This document shows, piece by piece, positions 41,495-53,700 of a stretch of 64,000 nucleotides of DNA. Source of the DNA: Gautieria morchelliformis (lineage: Eukaryota; Basidiomycota; Agaricomycetes; Gomphales; Gomphaceae). Each line of letters starts with the position of its first letter. The first letter of the stretch is position 1. Both the position numbers and the translations under genes were made by a program. The DNA lies in NCBI GenBank assembly GCA_015179125.1, contig WHVA01000011.1:62001-126000 (forward strand), read 5' to 3'. The notes beneath the pieces are model-generated. The model was given only the letters and a program-made list of their open reading frames with translations. It searched no databases and had not been told where the DNA came from.

Positions 41495-42228
41495 AAGGAT
41501 CTAGGACTCATAAATGGGACAAGATCATGTAAGTCCTCTATTTTCAGCATGAAGTTCCCTGACACTGCTGTATCAATAAAGCAGCAGCGAGTTATCACCC
41601 AAGAACATTGATGTCTCAATGGCTGAGAATAAGTCGCATGATGTAGAACAGCTCCCTTTGGTCTTATCCTGGTCGCCAGATGTGGGTCCTTCTCTGTGTC
41701 TTGTTGTGAACTGCCATCCCTCTTCTTCTTCAGAGAGGGGAAATCCTTTGCAAAATGACCTTGACGTCCACAATTATAACATATGCCAGAGCATCCCAAA
41801 GACTTCTTCAGTTTGCTCCCCTTCGCATCCTGTGAGGTGCCTTGCATGGCCCCCTGTGAGGTTGAAGTCAAGGTCAATCTAGGCTTCTGCTGCTTTTTCT
41901 TTGCTACGGCAAATGCTGAGCCCTCTGTTGCGGTATGCAAACCCTTCCTTATATCTACTTGATGCAAATTGCTGACCAGTTCTGCCACCATGTCATGATC
42001 CCAATCAATGGTGTTGGTGACTGTGTCAAACTCCTCTGGGAGTGATGTGTTGGACTGGGAAATCTTCCTATTATGACCTCCCACTGGTTGAGATCGCAGT
42101 GTCAATTCCATACTTGTGCTCCATGAAAAATAATTATCATGGTGCAACCCTGGAAGTACAGTGTAGGCGGTACCAGAGCTTGACTGGTAATTATTCATTT
42201 TATCGAGAGACATAGCTGGCATTGTCAC
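41495..42228 (-). pseudogene. Copia Gag with degenerate zinc knuckle
   Basis: The frame starts at Met 42228 (or MSLDKMNNYQ at 42213) and has the copia gag start (LPGLHHDNYFSWSTSMELTL, the WSTSME block), a shortened central part, then a zinc knuckle CYNCGRQGHFAKDF where the last Cys is replaced by Phe. It ends in HDLVPFMSPRSFTV just before the LTR insertion. Length is short for a full gag, so the middle has a deletion. Confidence 0.82.
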
Positions 42229-42258
42229 TGTAAATTATGTGTTCAGAAGGTAGGGCCA

Positions 42259-42270
42259 GGGCCCATAACC
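42259..42270 (-). other. Copia primer-binding site, half-tRNA iMet type
   Basis: The minus strand reads GGTTATGGGCCC directly inside the presumed 5' LTR. This is the primer site type known from Drosophila copia, complementary to the anticodon region of initiator tRNA-Met rather than its 3' end. Confidence 0.75.
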
Positions 42271-42374
42271 TAAAGACAGTAGTTAAATTCCCAGTGGCAG
42301 CTAATAGACACTGTATAAGCTACCTAAAGACAATTGTTAACTACAAGCTAGTTAGCTATGAACTACATTATACA
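42271..42374 (-). repeat. Probable short copia 5' LTR
   Basis: The stretch between the primer site and TGTATAATG (minus strand, ending at 42374) has the right place and a plausible start, but its inner end is TTTA rather than CA, and no second copy is in the window. Confidence 0.4.
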
Positions 42375-42619
42375 GGTTGAGCTCAGCAGCAGCAAATAGT
42401 CACTGGGAAGACTACATTACTAGCGGGCAAACGCCAGCACCTCTTCCTCTATGGAAAGGAAACGGCATGTTTTTGCGCAAAATCGAAAGGGGACTCCACA
42501 TTGCCGGGTCATGCCGAGCTACAAGACGCTCGACATCAGTAAGCCACACAAGCGTGACATCGCGTGACAGCGCGTGAGGCGGCGATCGACTTCGGATAAG
42601 TATCACCTGACACCTACGT

Positions 42620-45517
42620 ATGTCTTCCGCACCATACCAGCCTGTCTCCTCCCTCAAGCGTAAACGCTCCGCCTCACCTTTGCCATTGCCAATCCGCATA
42701 CATGGTGGTACGCCACAGCTGCTTTTGACCCTCCCCGCGCTCCTTGCGCTTCCCCCGACGCACCTGCATCACACTATATCGTTGCGTCTTTCTCTTTTGG
42801 CTGTGCGCCGGTGTCTTCAACTGCGGGATTGCGCTGCGGCGAATATGACGCCTGAAATGGAATGTCGCGCATGGACGGTATTTGTTGAACTCGGCATGAA
42901 AATTGTAGGGGCGGGTTTGAGTGCCGAGAGTGCCGAAGGCGAAGAATGGGCAAGAGGATTGGAGAATGAAGTGACATCCCCTTCATCGTTACAGCTATCT
43001 TAAATCTGACACATGTATACAGATCGGGGCGGCGATTGGCAAGGGCGTATGTTTTATGCTAATTCTCAACTTGAGCGAAGAATTTATATGTGGTCTAACT
43101 TATAGCTTGTTATTGCCCAGAAACATCCTTCGCTGCACCTTTACATCCACCATCTGACTCTGCAACACGCTCAACTGGCCCATTGGCAACACAGTCACAA
43201 GTTCGCCCGCGCTCTCCTCCGACGACATTGCGCAACGCTTTCGTCGTATGGGACCATTCCTTTCCCCTTGCTTTCATGCTTTCAATTAATGTTGAATCGT
43301 CTAGCGCGAACCCTTACTCTCATCACTACTCGACACATCTCACACTCGTCTCGTTAGCACTATCCGCTAATCCGGTCGACATACCTTCGGCGTTGCACTC
43401 GCTTGCTGCAATACAAACCCTGGCAGATCGATGGAAACATTCTGATGTCGGTCTTCTTGCCCAGGTGCCTGAGATTAGCTGCTACCCTTTTCAATTCGCT
43501 GAGCCGTTAACTTCATAGGTGATCAAGCTTCGCGCACTCGTCTCAGCCCTTCGCTGGACTGAGGTCTTCCCTCTCCTTGACACTTTAGAACCTGTGTTTG
43601 GCGTGACCTTTCCCGAGGGTACCCAGCCTCCAAAGCCTGTTTCTCAGCTTCCCCTAAAGCCTACGAGTGCCCAACCCGTATCCCAAGCGCCGCCTGGTAT
43701 ACCTCTAAGCACGAAGTCTCTTAATGCTCCGCTCTCAAATCCCAAACTGTCGCCTGCTGTATCATTAAACCCCCCCAAGTCTGAACTTCAGGCGACTCTG
43801 GAGTTGCACGTTCTTGCTCTTGGGGTACTTGCGCACATCCAGGCCGGTCGGAGCGCTGATGCCAGTAAGCGTATTACGAGGTTGCACACGCTCCTCGATT
43901 CTGGTGTGCTTGACAGGGCAGGTATCAGGGACGGTGTAGTGGAGGTATGAGGAGGTGCACATTGTATAGGCCACAATGTTCATGCACCTGGTCTCGCCTA
44001 AAAAAATAATCTTATTCTTTTTATTTTACCTAGGTACCAATGGAGGCCGCCGGGCCAGGCCGTAGCCCCTTGTTCATCCACACGACCCATCCGCGTGTGT
44101 TTTTCCATCTCGCTTTTCTTGTTAGCGCAGTAGCCATGCGAGATGCTACTGGACGCCGTCCGAAGCCTAAGGTGTTTGCTGCAGAGGGGCTTGCGGTATG
44201 CGAGAGGGAGCGGCCTAAGCCATACCAGCTGGCCATGGGAAGGTGTAAGTGGGTTCTGTACCTTTTCTCTGTTGCTGTCTTCCACAAGCGGTAGATTAAA
44301 ACTTTATCTGTTATATAGATCTTCGATGGAGTGGACTGCGCGAGCGCCAGGACGTTGAAGAGCGTCTCTCCAACATTGAGGCTGATTTGCTTTGCGAGCT
44401 CATCGGGGTCAGGAATGCCGTAGGGTTTTTTAAACGCCTCTTCCTAACAATGAATCGCTCTAGGTATGCATTCAACGAAGCGAATTCGACGATGCTGAAG
44501 AAGTATACCCCTGACTCGATAGATTTCTATGACCTTGACTGATTCACCTTTTATATCTAGAGTCTTGCTCGATTAATAGCACATACACGCACGCACCAGC
44601 TCTGGGAGACATACAGCGCACGCGTCACACTGTACCACGCGCATCTAGCCCACGCATTGCAGAAGACCGATCGCGCCCTCGAGTACTATCGTGTTGCCGC
44701 GCACATAGCAGGCAAGGAAGAGCGCGGTGGACGTACAATGGTGGGGGACCGAAGTGGCAATGTGCATGCTGGCGTTGCTGTGGCTAGGTTCGTCAGAGTA
44801 GCTGCGCAAGCTGGCGAGGTAGGCCTGCGGATCGGTATAGCTCGTGAGAATACGGGCGGACAGGGTATAGACGACAGTTTCAAAAAGTGGGGGAGTGATG
44901 TCGCAAAAGAGTGTCGCACTCTTGGAGGAACCCTTGAAGCAGTGGGTCGGGTGATTGAGGCGTGTCTTACTGAGGAAATCGTTTTAGCCAAGTGAGCTAT
45001 TTCCCGACCCTTCAGTTTATGGATATTTATTTTCGATAGGAACCATCTCAAAGCATCTTTGACCTTGACAACACATGCGCTCGACAACCATCTCCGTGCG
45101 CTCATCCTGGCTCTCACTTCGTCGCACTACCTGCATACATCGTCTGAGTACGCCGAGTTGATGCTCACAACTGCGAGGCATTTGGCTGCGGGACTTGGTG
45201 CACCTGCATCGAAATCCCAAGACCCACAGCTGCGTCCTAATTGTAGCGCTCAAGGTCCACGGAAGGTTGGGAATGCGACATTGGGCCTGTGGATCGGGCA
45301 ACGCTTCACAGGTGAAAATTCAGAGCGGCGTTATGAGAGGTGGCAACTGATGATGGTGTTGACAGAACTTTACCGCAGAACGGGAAGGGATAAACGCGCC
45401 AGGCGGCAGGGTGACATCAATGCAGAGTTCACGTGTGCTTTAGAGGAGATCAGATTGAGGGGACGTTCTGCTCATCACACTCCAGAGCTAGAAGGAGACA
45501 TTTGCATGTCCCCGTAG
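42620..45517 (+). CDS. Mau2/Scc4-like cohesin loading factor
   Basis: The spliced frame is roughly join(42620..42970, 43023..43046, 43106..43245, 43305..43464, 43519..43944, 44034..44244, 44319..about 44463, about 44561..44991, 45040..45517). It encodes a TPR-like helical repeat protein: IGAAIGKGLVIAQKHPSLHL, then LAHWQHSHKFARALLRRHCA, LLCELIGVRNAVGFF, LARLIAHTRTHQLWETY, TDRALEYYRVAAHIAG and a C-terminal VGNATLGLWIGQRF. These fit fungal members of the cohesin-load family (Scc4/Mau2), the partner of Scc2 that places cohesin on DNA. Nearly all introns are 48-89 nt with GT-AG. The seventh splice (about 44464-44561) is uncertain. A Pro-rich insertion lies in exon 5. It is the first gene right of the transposon cluster. 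Confidence 0.7.
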
Positions 45518-46255
45518 CATCTGAAACAATGTTTTGTCCCTGATTATTATTAGCTTGCTTTGTAACATTGCTTTCCGGTGTGGCGGTGTATCCAAGTCTT
45601 GACAACATCACTGAGGACCAGGCCCCAAGCCCGAAGCGGAGTCGAGGACTGACGCACAAGCGCCGCTACAGGATTGAGTAAAACACAGAAAGCACGGCAG
45701 GCAGAGCAAAAGCATGCCACACAGTTAACGTTATAGCAATGGGCCCGGCCATACACGTGGAGTATAGCTCGGACTTGCGCAAACACATCGAGACAAAACT
45801 GTAGGTTACTGCTTTACGTATAAGTAGACTCAGTCTGTTTTCTTTGGCTTCTGGCGAGGACCGGGAAGATGGCTTGGAACGAAGAGAAACGGGCCGCGGG
45901 AGGAAGGCGGAACTATATTCCTAAACGGAGATATCTGCGAGTGCAGTTGGATACTTAACTGCGAGGATTCCCAATATTACAGTGAGTCTCATTTACTCCT
46001 TGAACACATTCCTGCAAGACGGGAGGGTAGAAATGAACGATTGATGGCGCATCCGTTATATGCCGGCTTCCTCGGCAAGTAGGGTCCTGGACCATAGCTC
46101 ATCTTTCATTCAACCATACAAACTCAAGTTGTTGAGCCTCGTCATACATACATACATACATACATACATACATACATACATCCTCAGTGCATCCGAAATA
46201 CTGAAGAGCGTCATTGTCCAACGAGGACATACGTAGTATGAATTCCTGCCATTTT
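45518..46255. other. Intergenic region with a CATA microsatellite
   Basis: No gene seen between the convergent 3' ends of the cohesin loader and the acid phosphatase. At about 46143-46182 there are nine to ten copies of cata. Confidence 0.7.
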
Positions 46256-47893
46256 CTACTGGTGCGACTTCTTCCCACCGTGTTCCGAACCCTCGTGGCC
46301 CTGTTCCGGGGGAGCGAACTTAGGCGTTACCACGACAGGGTCACCTCCACTTGAAGGTACGGTTTCGCCCAACGCGGTAAGGTTGACAGGTGCGGGAGCA
46401 TTCGCAGTGGTCAAGCTTTTGTTAAGAGTGCGCGCGACGAAGACCGGCCCGCCGCCAGCACCGACGGCAGTGAGATTTGGCGCTAAGAAAGGGACAAACA
46501 AGTTTTGGTTGAGAGGACCAGGAGTCTGGCCGCTGATATTGAGCAAGGGAATCTCGGCTCCGGTGACATTGAGGTTTTGGTAGCCAGTCTTCTCAGCGAC
46601 GAAAGAGTAGACGTTGGACAAGGTCCTAGAGGGATTGTCAGCAGTCGTAAGAAATATCACGCGGACACTTACTTGTTGGTGTCACCACGTCCCAGGGAGC
46701 CGAGCTTCCAGTTAGCCTCGACTGTGCTGATAGCCGAAAAGTGGGTGTGGAAGGTGGAATCGACGGTGCCACGGAGTTCTTGAGGTACAGCACCACCAAG
46801 CAACAGGGAAAAGATATTGTTGTTGATACCCTCATTCTCATTCTCGTCGTTTGTCACGAGGATGAGGGTGTTTTCGTCGTTGAAACGTTTGTCCTGGAGG
46901 AGAGGGACGAGGAAATAGTTAATCCATGAGGCCTGGAAGTTGATATCAGTGTCGTGCCCGTCGTTGACGAGATTGGGTGTGATGAACATCCATTGCGGGA
47001 GAGCAGATGCGTTAACGTCAGCAGCGAAGTCGTTGAAGTTACGGTGGCGGGCCAAACGGTCGGGGACATTGGCAACCGAGTCGTAGATGATGAGAGGGTT
47101 GTGTTTGCGGACGTAAAACTGTCTTGGAGGTAGGGAGGTATTCAAGTAATCTACCGAGTTGAAGCTAGAGAGAATGAGGGGAGGTAATCGGTGGTCCGGA
47201 CTATAGAGACATACCTGAAGCCACCAAAGCCGTCAGTAGGCATATTTTCCTGGTATGATGCCCATGAGATATCTTTCTCCTCGAGAAGGTCGACAACGGT
47301 GGAGATGCTAAAAGAAAATGAGAGAAGTGATTCGGCAGGGTTTGAGAAGTAAAGGATACTTTGGAGGGATGTTATAGAAGTTATCGTCTGCGGCACCCCA
47401 GAAATCACCGCCGACAGTGGCAAGGTAATTTGGCTCGGAAGGGTGGGTGACGGCGAAATACTGGTCCAGGAGAAGACCTTGGGTTGTGAGGTTCTTGAAA
47501 GTGGGCTGGAAAACATGAGTTAGTGGATGTGATAGATGTTATCGAAGATGGGGGCACTTCACATTACCGAGTGTGGTTGCAAAGTCGGTGTTTTCCATCC
47601 ATATCTGGGCTCAGGCTTTGAGCAAAGCAAAGGTGAGAGATGTGTAGAGACCAACCTGTATGAAACGATTGAACGCGAGTCCGGGTACGGTCTTTAATCT
47701 TGGGAGGGTGTTGTTGTTCGCGCCTACATAATTTGGTGAAGCCACGAGGGGACCTTGTGATGGGGGAACGAATGCTGGGACCTGGGAGTTGCAGTGAATA
47801 TTAAGACTCTGTCGGAACTTGGTAGTCGGACAGACGTACCTGTGCGGCGTGGGTGAGGCCGAGAGACGCCAGGACAGCGACGGAAGACCACAT
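46256..47893 (-). CDS. Secreted acid phosphatase, phosphoesterase family (PF04185 type)
   Basis: Seven exons, complement(join(46256..46625, 46673..47164, 47215..47307, 47360..47505, 47563..47604, 47656..47781, 47840..47893)), give 440 residues in frame with six 46-58-nt GT-AG introns. The first exon is almost exactly a signal peptide (MWSSVAVLASLGLTHAAQ). The family's ENTDF motif lies at about residues 64-68, followed by AVTHPSEPNYLATVGGDFWG (about 93-112). Then come MPTDGFGGF, HNPLIIYDS, WMFITPNLVNDGHD and LVTNDENENEG, the metal and substrate side of this esterase fold. The Gly/His-rich C-terminus may be a surface tail. It probably releases phosphate from organic esters outside the cell. N-glycosylation sequons are frequent (NVT, NIS, NLT, NKS). 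Confidence 0.9.
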
Positions 47894-48775
47894 GGGAGCT
47901 ACCTGGGCAGAGTAAACCGACGTGATGGTGGACTCTGGCAAGACGCTTTATATAAGAGCGATGCGGAGTAACGCCAACCTGTGCGCGTATATATACATCA
48001 GTCAGTTCCACATGATAGTACCGACGCGCTTCGAAGCGCACATGCGCGTGAGAATTGTAAAGAGACGGGGGATGGTGTGCCCTTAAAACGTGCGACGCTT
48101 AGTCAGCAGCTGAGCGGTGAATGTCGTTCTGAATGTCCCCCGCACGGCCTGACAATATAGCTAGACACATCCGCAGAGGCACAATATTGCACTGTCCGGA
48201 GAAGCAATTTACTTGTGATGATATGAGGGCCTGCCTGGAAACGATGGCGACGCACGTTTAGGCAGCGAGCGGATATCTCTTCAGGTCAATTGCAACCAGC
48301 CTGGCATATGGCTCCCATCAGAGACCGTGTTCGTATTTGTAAGTTAATTCCCCTGCCCCCAGGGCGAACACCGACAAGCAGCCACAACTCTTTTCCGTCG
48401 CTTATCAGTCTCCGTCCTTGCAACAGCCCATCCATGCAACATAAGTACCAGTCTAATCTTGTCAAAAGGTGCCGCCCAGCTGTCGCCCGAGCGCATCACC
48501 TTCTAATGCTACCGTGATCCACGCTTCACACGCCAATGTGATCAAGTGCCACAGCCATGCACGTACCAAGAACATGGTCAAGGCTACACCATCCGCGGGG
48601 CTGACCATCAATGGTCCTTGATAATAAGTAGTCCTTCAGTGCTGTACATAGTCCTTCAACGCTGTACATAGTCCTTCAACACTGTACATAGTCCTTCAAC
48701 GCTGTACAGTAGTCCAGACTGGAGCTGCCAGACTCGAATTGAATCGGAGATGAAGCTAGACTCGGCCTCACCAAA
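47894..48775. other. Divergent intergenic region with a 20-bp tandem repeat
   Basis: It lies between the acid phosphatase start and the coiled-coil gene start. A possible TATA for the phosphatase is tatataag-like text at 47949-47956 (minus strand cttatata). The 20-bp tandem array at 48629-48708 is listed separately. Confidence 0.6.
48629..48708 (+). repeat. 20-bp unit repeated four times
   Basis: The unit tagtccttcaacgctgtaca occurs four times in direct tandem with one to two changes, ending about 67 bp before the ATG of the next gene. Confidence 0.9.
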
Positions 48776-50482
48776 ATGGCTCAAGAACACCTCGAGTCCG
48801 AATGGCACATGATCCGACCATGGTCTCGTCGCATATCCCTTCAGGTCAGGGAGGTCACCTCAGTGTCCGTTACCTTCATCCTAAGATCTTCCATGGGTGC
48901 CTCACGCAGCGAAGCACTGGCTGCCATAGGTATTGAATCCGATGAGGAGGAGCAACAACCGAGGATCCCTACAATCTCAGATGCTTTAGGCCGAGGTCTT
49001 GCTGTCAACGTAAATGGAAATCATTGGCAGAGGGTCGTTGTTCAAGTAGACGATGATGAAGAAGAGGCCGTTGTAATCGTCTACGGACTCATGCCACGAA
49101 AGAAGTATGAAATTGCCTTGGGCATCGTAGCTACTGATGATACTGTCTCAGAAGATGTCACTACGCAGCCAAGTGAAGGTGTGTGCTCTAAATAACGGTC
49201 ATGCCTTTGTATGCTTGATTCCCTCCACTCTCTAGATTATGATACTGCTGCATCAGCTCTTCCCGTGGCGGGTGCAACGGCTCACGTGGCAGATTCGGCT
49301 GCTTCCCCATCCACACTTACTCCTCCCACAACACCTGTTCGATCATCACCACCGAGAACTATTACGCAGGAGGAGCGCATCGGACAACTGCGAAAGCAGC
49401 TTTCTCTTCGGACAGTCGAGCGAGACGATCTCACGTCCCAGCTCAAGCTTGCCCGTCGTGAGTCACAGCGTACAGAGACCGCTCTCAAAAGTGAGATTGA
49501 AACTCTCAAACGGGCTTCGGAAAAACATGCCGCAGGGGAGCACCGGAGTCGCCAGAAAGTCCTCGCATTGCAAGAGGCTGTCAAGCAGGCGAGTGCTGCC
49601 GCAGGAGATATCGAACAGATGGTGAAGAATATCGAAGACACCCTGCCAGGCCTGAGTGAACGGGCGAAAGAAGTGCAGGCAGTACATATTCAGGTAAAAG
49701 AAGAGGCGGAAAAGAAGTTCATCGAGTTCGATAATGTGATGCACGAGGATAGGAAGATCGTGAACGAACTCCAAGGAGAGTTGACAAGTGTATGTGCCAA
49801 GCTGGAGAAAATAACCGGGAAAAGGGACAAGCTGGAAACTGAGGCGGTTCCCCAATTGGAGGAGAGACTGCAGGATTTGCGGCGAGAGATCGAAGAATTG
49901 GAACGATTACCGCAAGGGGACGAGGATACTCAGCAAGACGGCGAAGACGTTAATGGCCCATGGAATGTTCGTAATTGGGTTCCCCCTATTCAACGACCGT
50001 CACCTCAGCAACGGCCCACGTTCCCGTCTCAGTCCAATTCCAGTTCTAACCCCAACTTCAATTCTGTCCCTACACCCTTCCCCTTACCTCGTCAGGCCTC
50101 GTTTCGCTCACCCCGACCTAACAACTTCAAAGCTCGCACTAGTGTTCCGGGTCCGCCTATGCTCCCTTCTTACGATCCCAATTTTCCCTTGCGGAATTTA
50201 GCAGCTCATGAGAAGACGATCAGCCCAACCGTAACGCCACCGTCCCGAGTGACGTCTGAGCTCAAGCCTGGGAGCACCTTCCACACACCCCCGCGCTTTC
50301 AGACACAGAATCTGTCTTACAATAGCAACCCTCCTTTTGACTATGTGGTGCGAAGGCCATCTCCGAATCCTGGTAATGAGGATCGCGAACTGCCCTCTAG
50401 ACAGTTGTCGACGTGTGTCAGGAACGATGGACGTCATCGTGATAGTGCCATTCACGAAGACGCTCGCACAGAACGTGACTGA
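48776..50482 (+). CDS. Coiled-coil protein with FN3-like N-terminus, unknown function
   Basis: Join(48776..49178, 49236..50482) gives 549 residues, with a 57-nt intron between them. The N-terminal 130 residues have beta-type text ending VVIVYGLMPRKKYEIALGIV, which resembles the last strands of a fibronectin type III domain (the GL-P-x-x-x-Y-E motif). A strong coiled coil covers about residues 180-365 (LRKQLSLRTVERDDL through LQDLRREIEELERL). The C-terminus is Pro/Ser/Asn-rich and probably disordered (NSSSNPNFNS, PLPRQASFRSPRP). No signal peptide or membrane helix is visible. I do not know the family. It could be a scaffold or trafficking protein, but this is a guess. Confidence 0.75.
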
Positions 50483-50731
50483 TAAATTAGTCTTCAGTTC
50501 ATCCATATGTACGACTTATGTATTTCTCACGTTTGCCAAAATATACCCTTACTGTATTATCTCTCCATGTTGTATACGACAGCTGCCAGCCGGTCGATCG
50601 AATGGACGAGAGTGGACGCGTTTTGAATTGGTAATCTGCCTCCGAATCCGCGTCAAATTTTTTTTTAAATTTCAACCCAGGCCAGAACTTGACCGTTGGA
50701 CGTTTGACGTTGTGACGTTACGTTCAGCTTC

Positions 50732-53700
50732 ATGGCCAGTGACAAACTCTCACGAGTACTGTCTAAACTACAAAACCTACCTTCAATTGCATTGCCAACT
50801 GATTATCCCAGACCATCTTCAAACAAACTTGTCGAGGCCGCCTACCAAGTTGATCTCGCAGAAGGCACAACGCTCAGTCTTCTAAAGTTAGCTCTTTTCG
50901 AGGACGAGAGCGACAACATCAGTGATGAGGATTCCTCAAAACGCCCGACTGCGTTTCTTCTCTTGTTGTCAGCATTCGCCGTGCTGCTCCATCGGTTTAC
51001 CGGCGACAACGACTTGATTATTGCTTCTTCTTCAGCAACTGTCAAGGATCCTTTACTCCTACGGATTTCTATGGAACCCTCTGATCCATTTTGGGCTGTC
51101 ATACGTCGCGTCCAGAATATCGTAACAGAGGCAGAGGGCGAGGCAGTGCCGTTCGAGAATATTGTGCGGGGATTGGGAAAAGACAAAGACAGCGAAGGCT
51201 CTGGACCCTTGTTTCGTGTGCGATTTTTCGACGAGACTGACGAACACAAGGAAAATTTTGTACGGTCGACGTCGCTTACGTCTGACCTAACAATATTCGT
51301 GACTCGACCACCCAGTTCCACTAGAGATTCCTTGGCGCCACACATCTCCCTCCGCATCCTTTACAACTCCTTGCTCTTTACCTCTTCTCGTATGGTATGC
51401 ATCGTGGATCAGCTTTCAACGTTGCTGCGGGCCATGTCTCAAAATCCCTTGCAACCCGTGGGGACTGTTTCTTTGCTGACACCTGCTCAGCGGGCCGTGC
51501 TGCCTGATCCAGCGGCTGATCTCCACTGGTGCGATTGGAAGGGTGCCATTACGGATGTCTTTACTCGGAATGCCCGCCAATTTCCGGATAGGATTTGTGT
51601 TGTACAATCACTGCCTCTGCCCTTGTCAAGAGTTGCAGACTTGATAAAACCTTCAGATCAAGAGCGCGTCAGATTTACTTATGGAGATATCCTGAAAGCG
51701 TCCAATGTGCTCGCACATCACCTGATAATGGGCGGCATACAACGTGAAGAAGTGGTCATGGTCTACGCTCATAGAAGTGTGGAGCTTGCTGTTGCTGTCA
51801 TGGCAATATTGAAAGCAGGGGCAACGTTTTCCGTCATCGGTGCGAGAACTTATTTCAACGGACGGCTTCTTGCTTATAAAAACGACCGTATTAAGATCCT
51901 GCATATCCTCCAACCCGCCAGATTATGTACCTTCGTGTTGCCCAGCCTCGTGGACTCATTGTACTTCACGGAGCGGGTACCATTCATGCGACGGTTAGGC
52001 AGTTCATCACTGAAGAGTTGACGATACGGACAGAGATTCCGGCTCTTGAGATAAAGCCAGAAGGATCTATCTGGGGGGGCATTTGCCTTTCGGAGGACGT
52101 TCTGCATAATTGCCAAAAACTTAAAGATACTGATCCCAATGTCATCCTTGGTCCGGACAGTGTGGGCACTTTATCGTTTACCAGCGGCAGCACAGGCGTG
52201 CCTAAGGCCGTCAAAGGTCGCCACTACAGTTTGACCCATTTTTTCCCATGGATGGGTCAGCAATTTGGACTGGATGAGCATAGCCGCTTTACCATGCTGA
52301 GTGGGATCGCTCATGACCCTATTCAGCGAGACAGTCAGTTGTCTAATTGGCACCTCAGTCATACCTTCAATAACACGAAATTCTTTTTCTAGTATTCACA
52401 CCGTTGTTCTTTGGCGCCCAGTTGCATGTGCCCACTGCCGACGACATAGGTACTCCTGGTCGTCTTGCGGAATGGATGGATGATAGTAAGGTGACGGTCA
52501 CTCATCTGACCCCTGCCATGGGTCAGCTTCTGTCGGCACAGGCAACCCACCAAATCCCCAGCTTGCTTAATGCATTCTTCGTCGGTGATGTACTCACCAA
52601 GCGCGACTGCCACCGTTTGCAAAGTTTAGCTGCAAATGTTCGCATTATTAATATGTATGGCACAACGGAGACGCAGCGTGCGGTTTCGTATTTTACCATC
52701 CCAGCCATCAACAGCGATACCACTTTTCTTGCTACCCAGAAAGACATCATGCCTGCCGGCGAAGGGATGGTTGATGTTCAGTTATTGGTTATCAATCGAA
52801 ATGACAAGACCATCCCATGTGCTGTTGGAGAAGTGGGTGAGATATATGTCCGTTCTGGTGGACTGGCAGAGGGATATTCAGACCCTGAAGCAACGGCGGT
52901 TAAGTTTGTTACGAATTGGTTCTCGTTGTCGAGACCAGCCTGGCCGGACACTATTTTGCATCCAACCAATGGCCGACTGGCCGGCCCTGAGGCACGCTAC
53001 TGGAAAGGTGTGCGCGACAGGATGTATCGCACAGGTGATCTTGGTCGTTACCAACCTGATGGGCGAGTCGAATGCACAGGTCGAGCTGATGATCAGGTCA
53101 AAATTCGTGGGTTCAGGATCGAACTGGGAGAGATTGACACCCACCTCAGTCGACACCCATTGATCCGGGAGAACGTGACACTGGTCCGGAGAGATTATAA
53201 CGAGGAGAAGGTCCTCGTAAGCTACCTGGTTCCTTTGGATGGAGAGAGCTGCGAAGACTTTGTAAGCGATACCCCAGATACTGGGAATGCTGGAGGTATT
53301 GTGCAGGGAATGCGAAAATATAGGCCACTGATCAAGAATGTACGAGAGTATTTGAAGACCAAGTTGCCTACTTATAGTATTCCCTCTGGTGAGCTCTCGC
53401 ATGTTGTTATGGACGTTATGCTAAAATCAGGGCAGTATTCGTCCCTCTTACCAGAATGCCCTTGAACCCGAATGGAAAGGTTGACAAGCCTGCGCTTCCG
53501 TTCCCTGACACAGCGCAATTGGCAACTACGCAACACGCTCTTCATACTCCTACAGAAAAGGCGATCCAAGAGATATGGGTTGCTCTCTTACCTGCTGCAA
53601 CCAGCACGATTTCAATGGACGACAACTTTTTTGATTTGGGGGGCCACTCGATCCTTGCGACTCGCCTCATCTTTGATTTACGCAAAGCGTTTGTGGTCAA

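Larger units (their letters stand above)
39638..42374 (-). mobile_element. 5' half of a Ty1/copia element
   Basis: On the minus strand: a short 5' LTR (about 42374-42271, TGTATAATG onward), an iMet-type primer site (42270-42259), gag with a zinc knuckle (42228 to about 41495), a large LTR insertion, then the Gag-pre-integrase domain (40221-39638), where G5 cuts it off. Integrase and RT are missing. Confidence 0.82.

Noticed and set aside
46143..46182. CATA repeat considered as a CRISPR-like or telomere-like array
   Set aside because: It is a simple 4-bp microsatellite without spacers.
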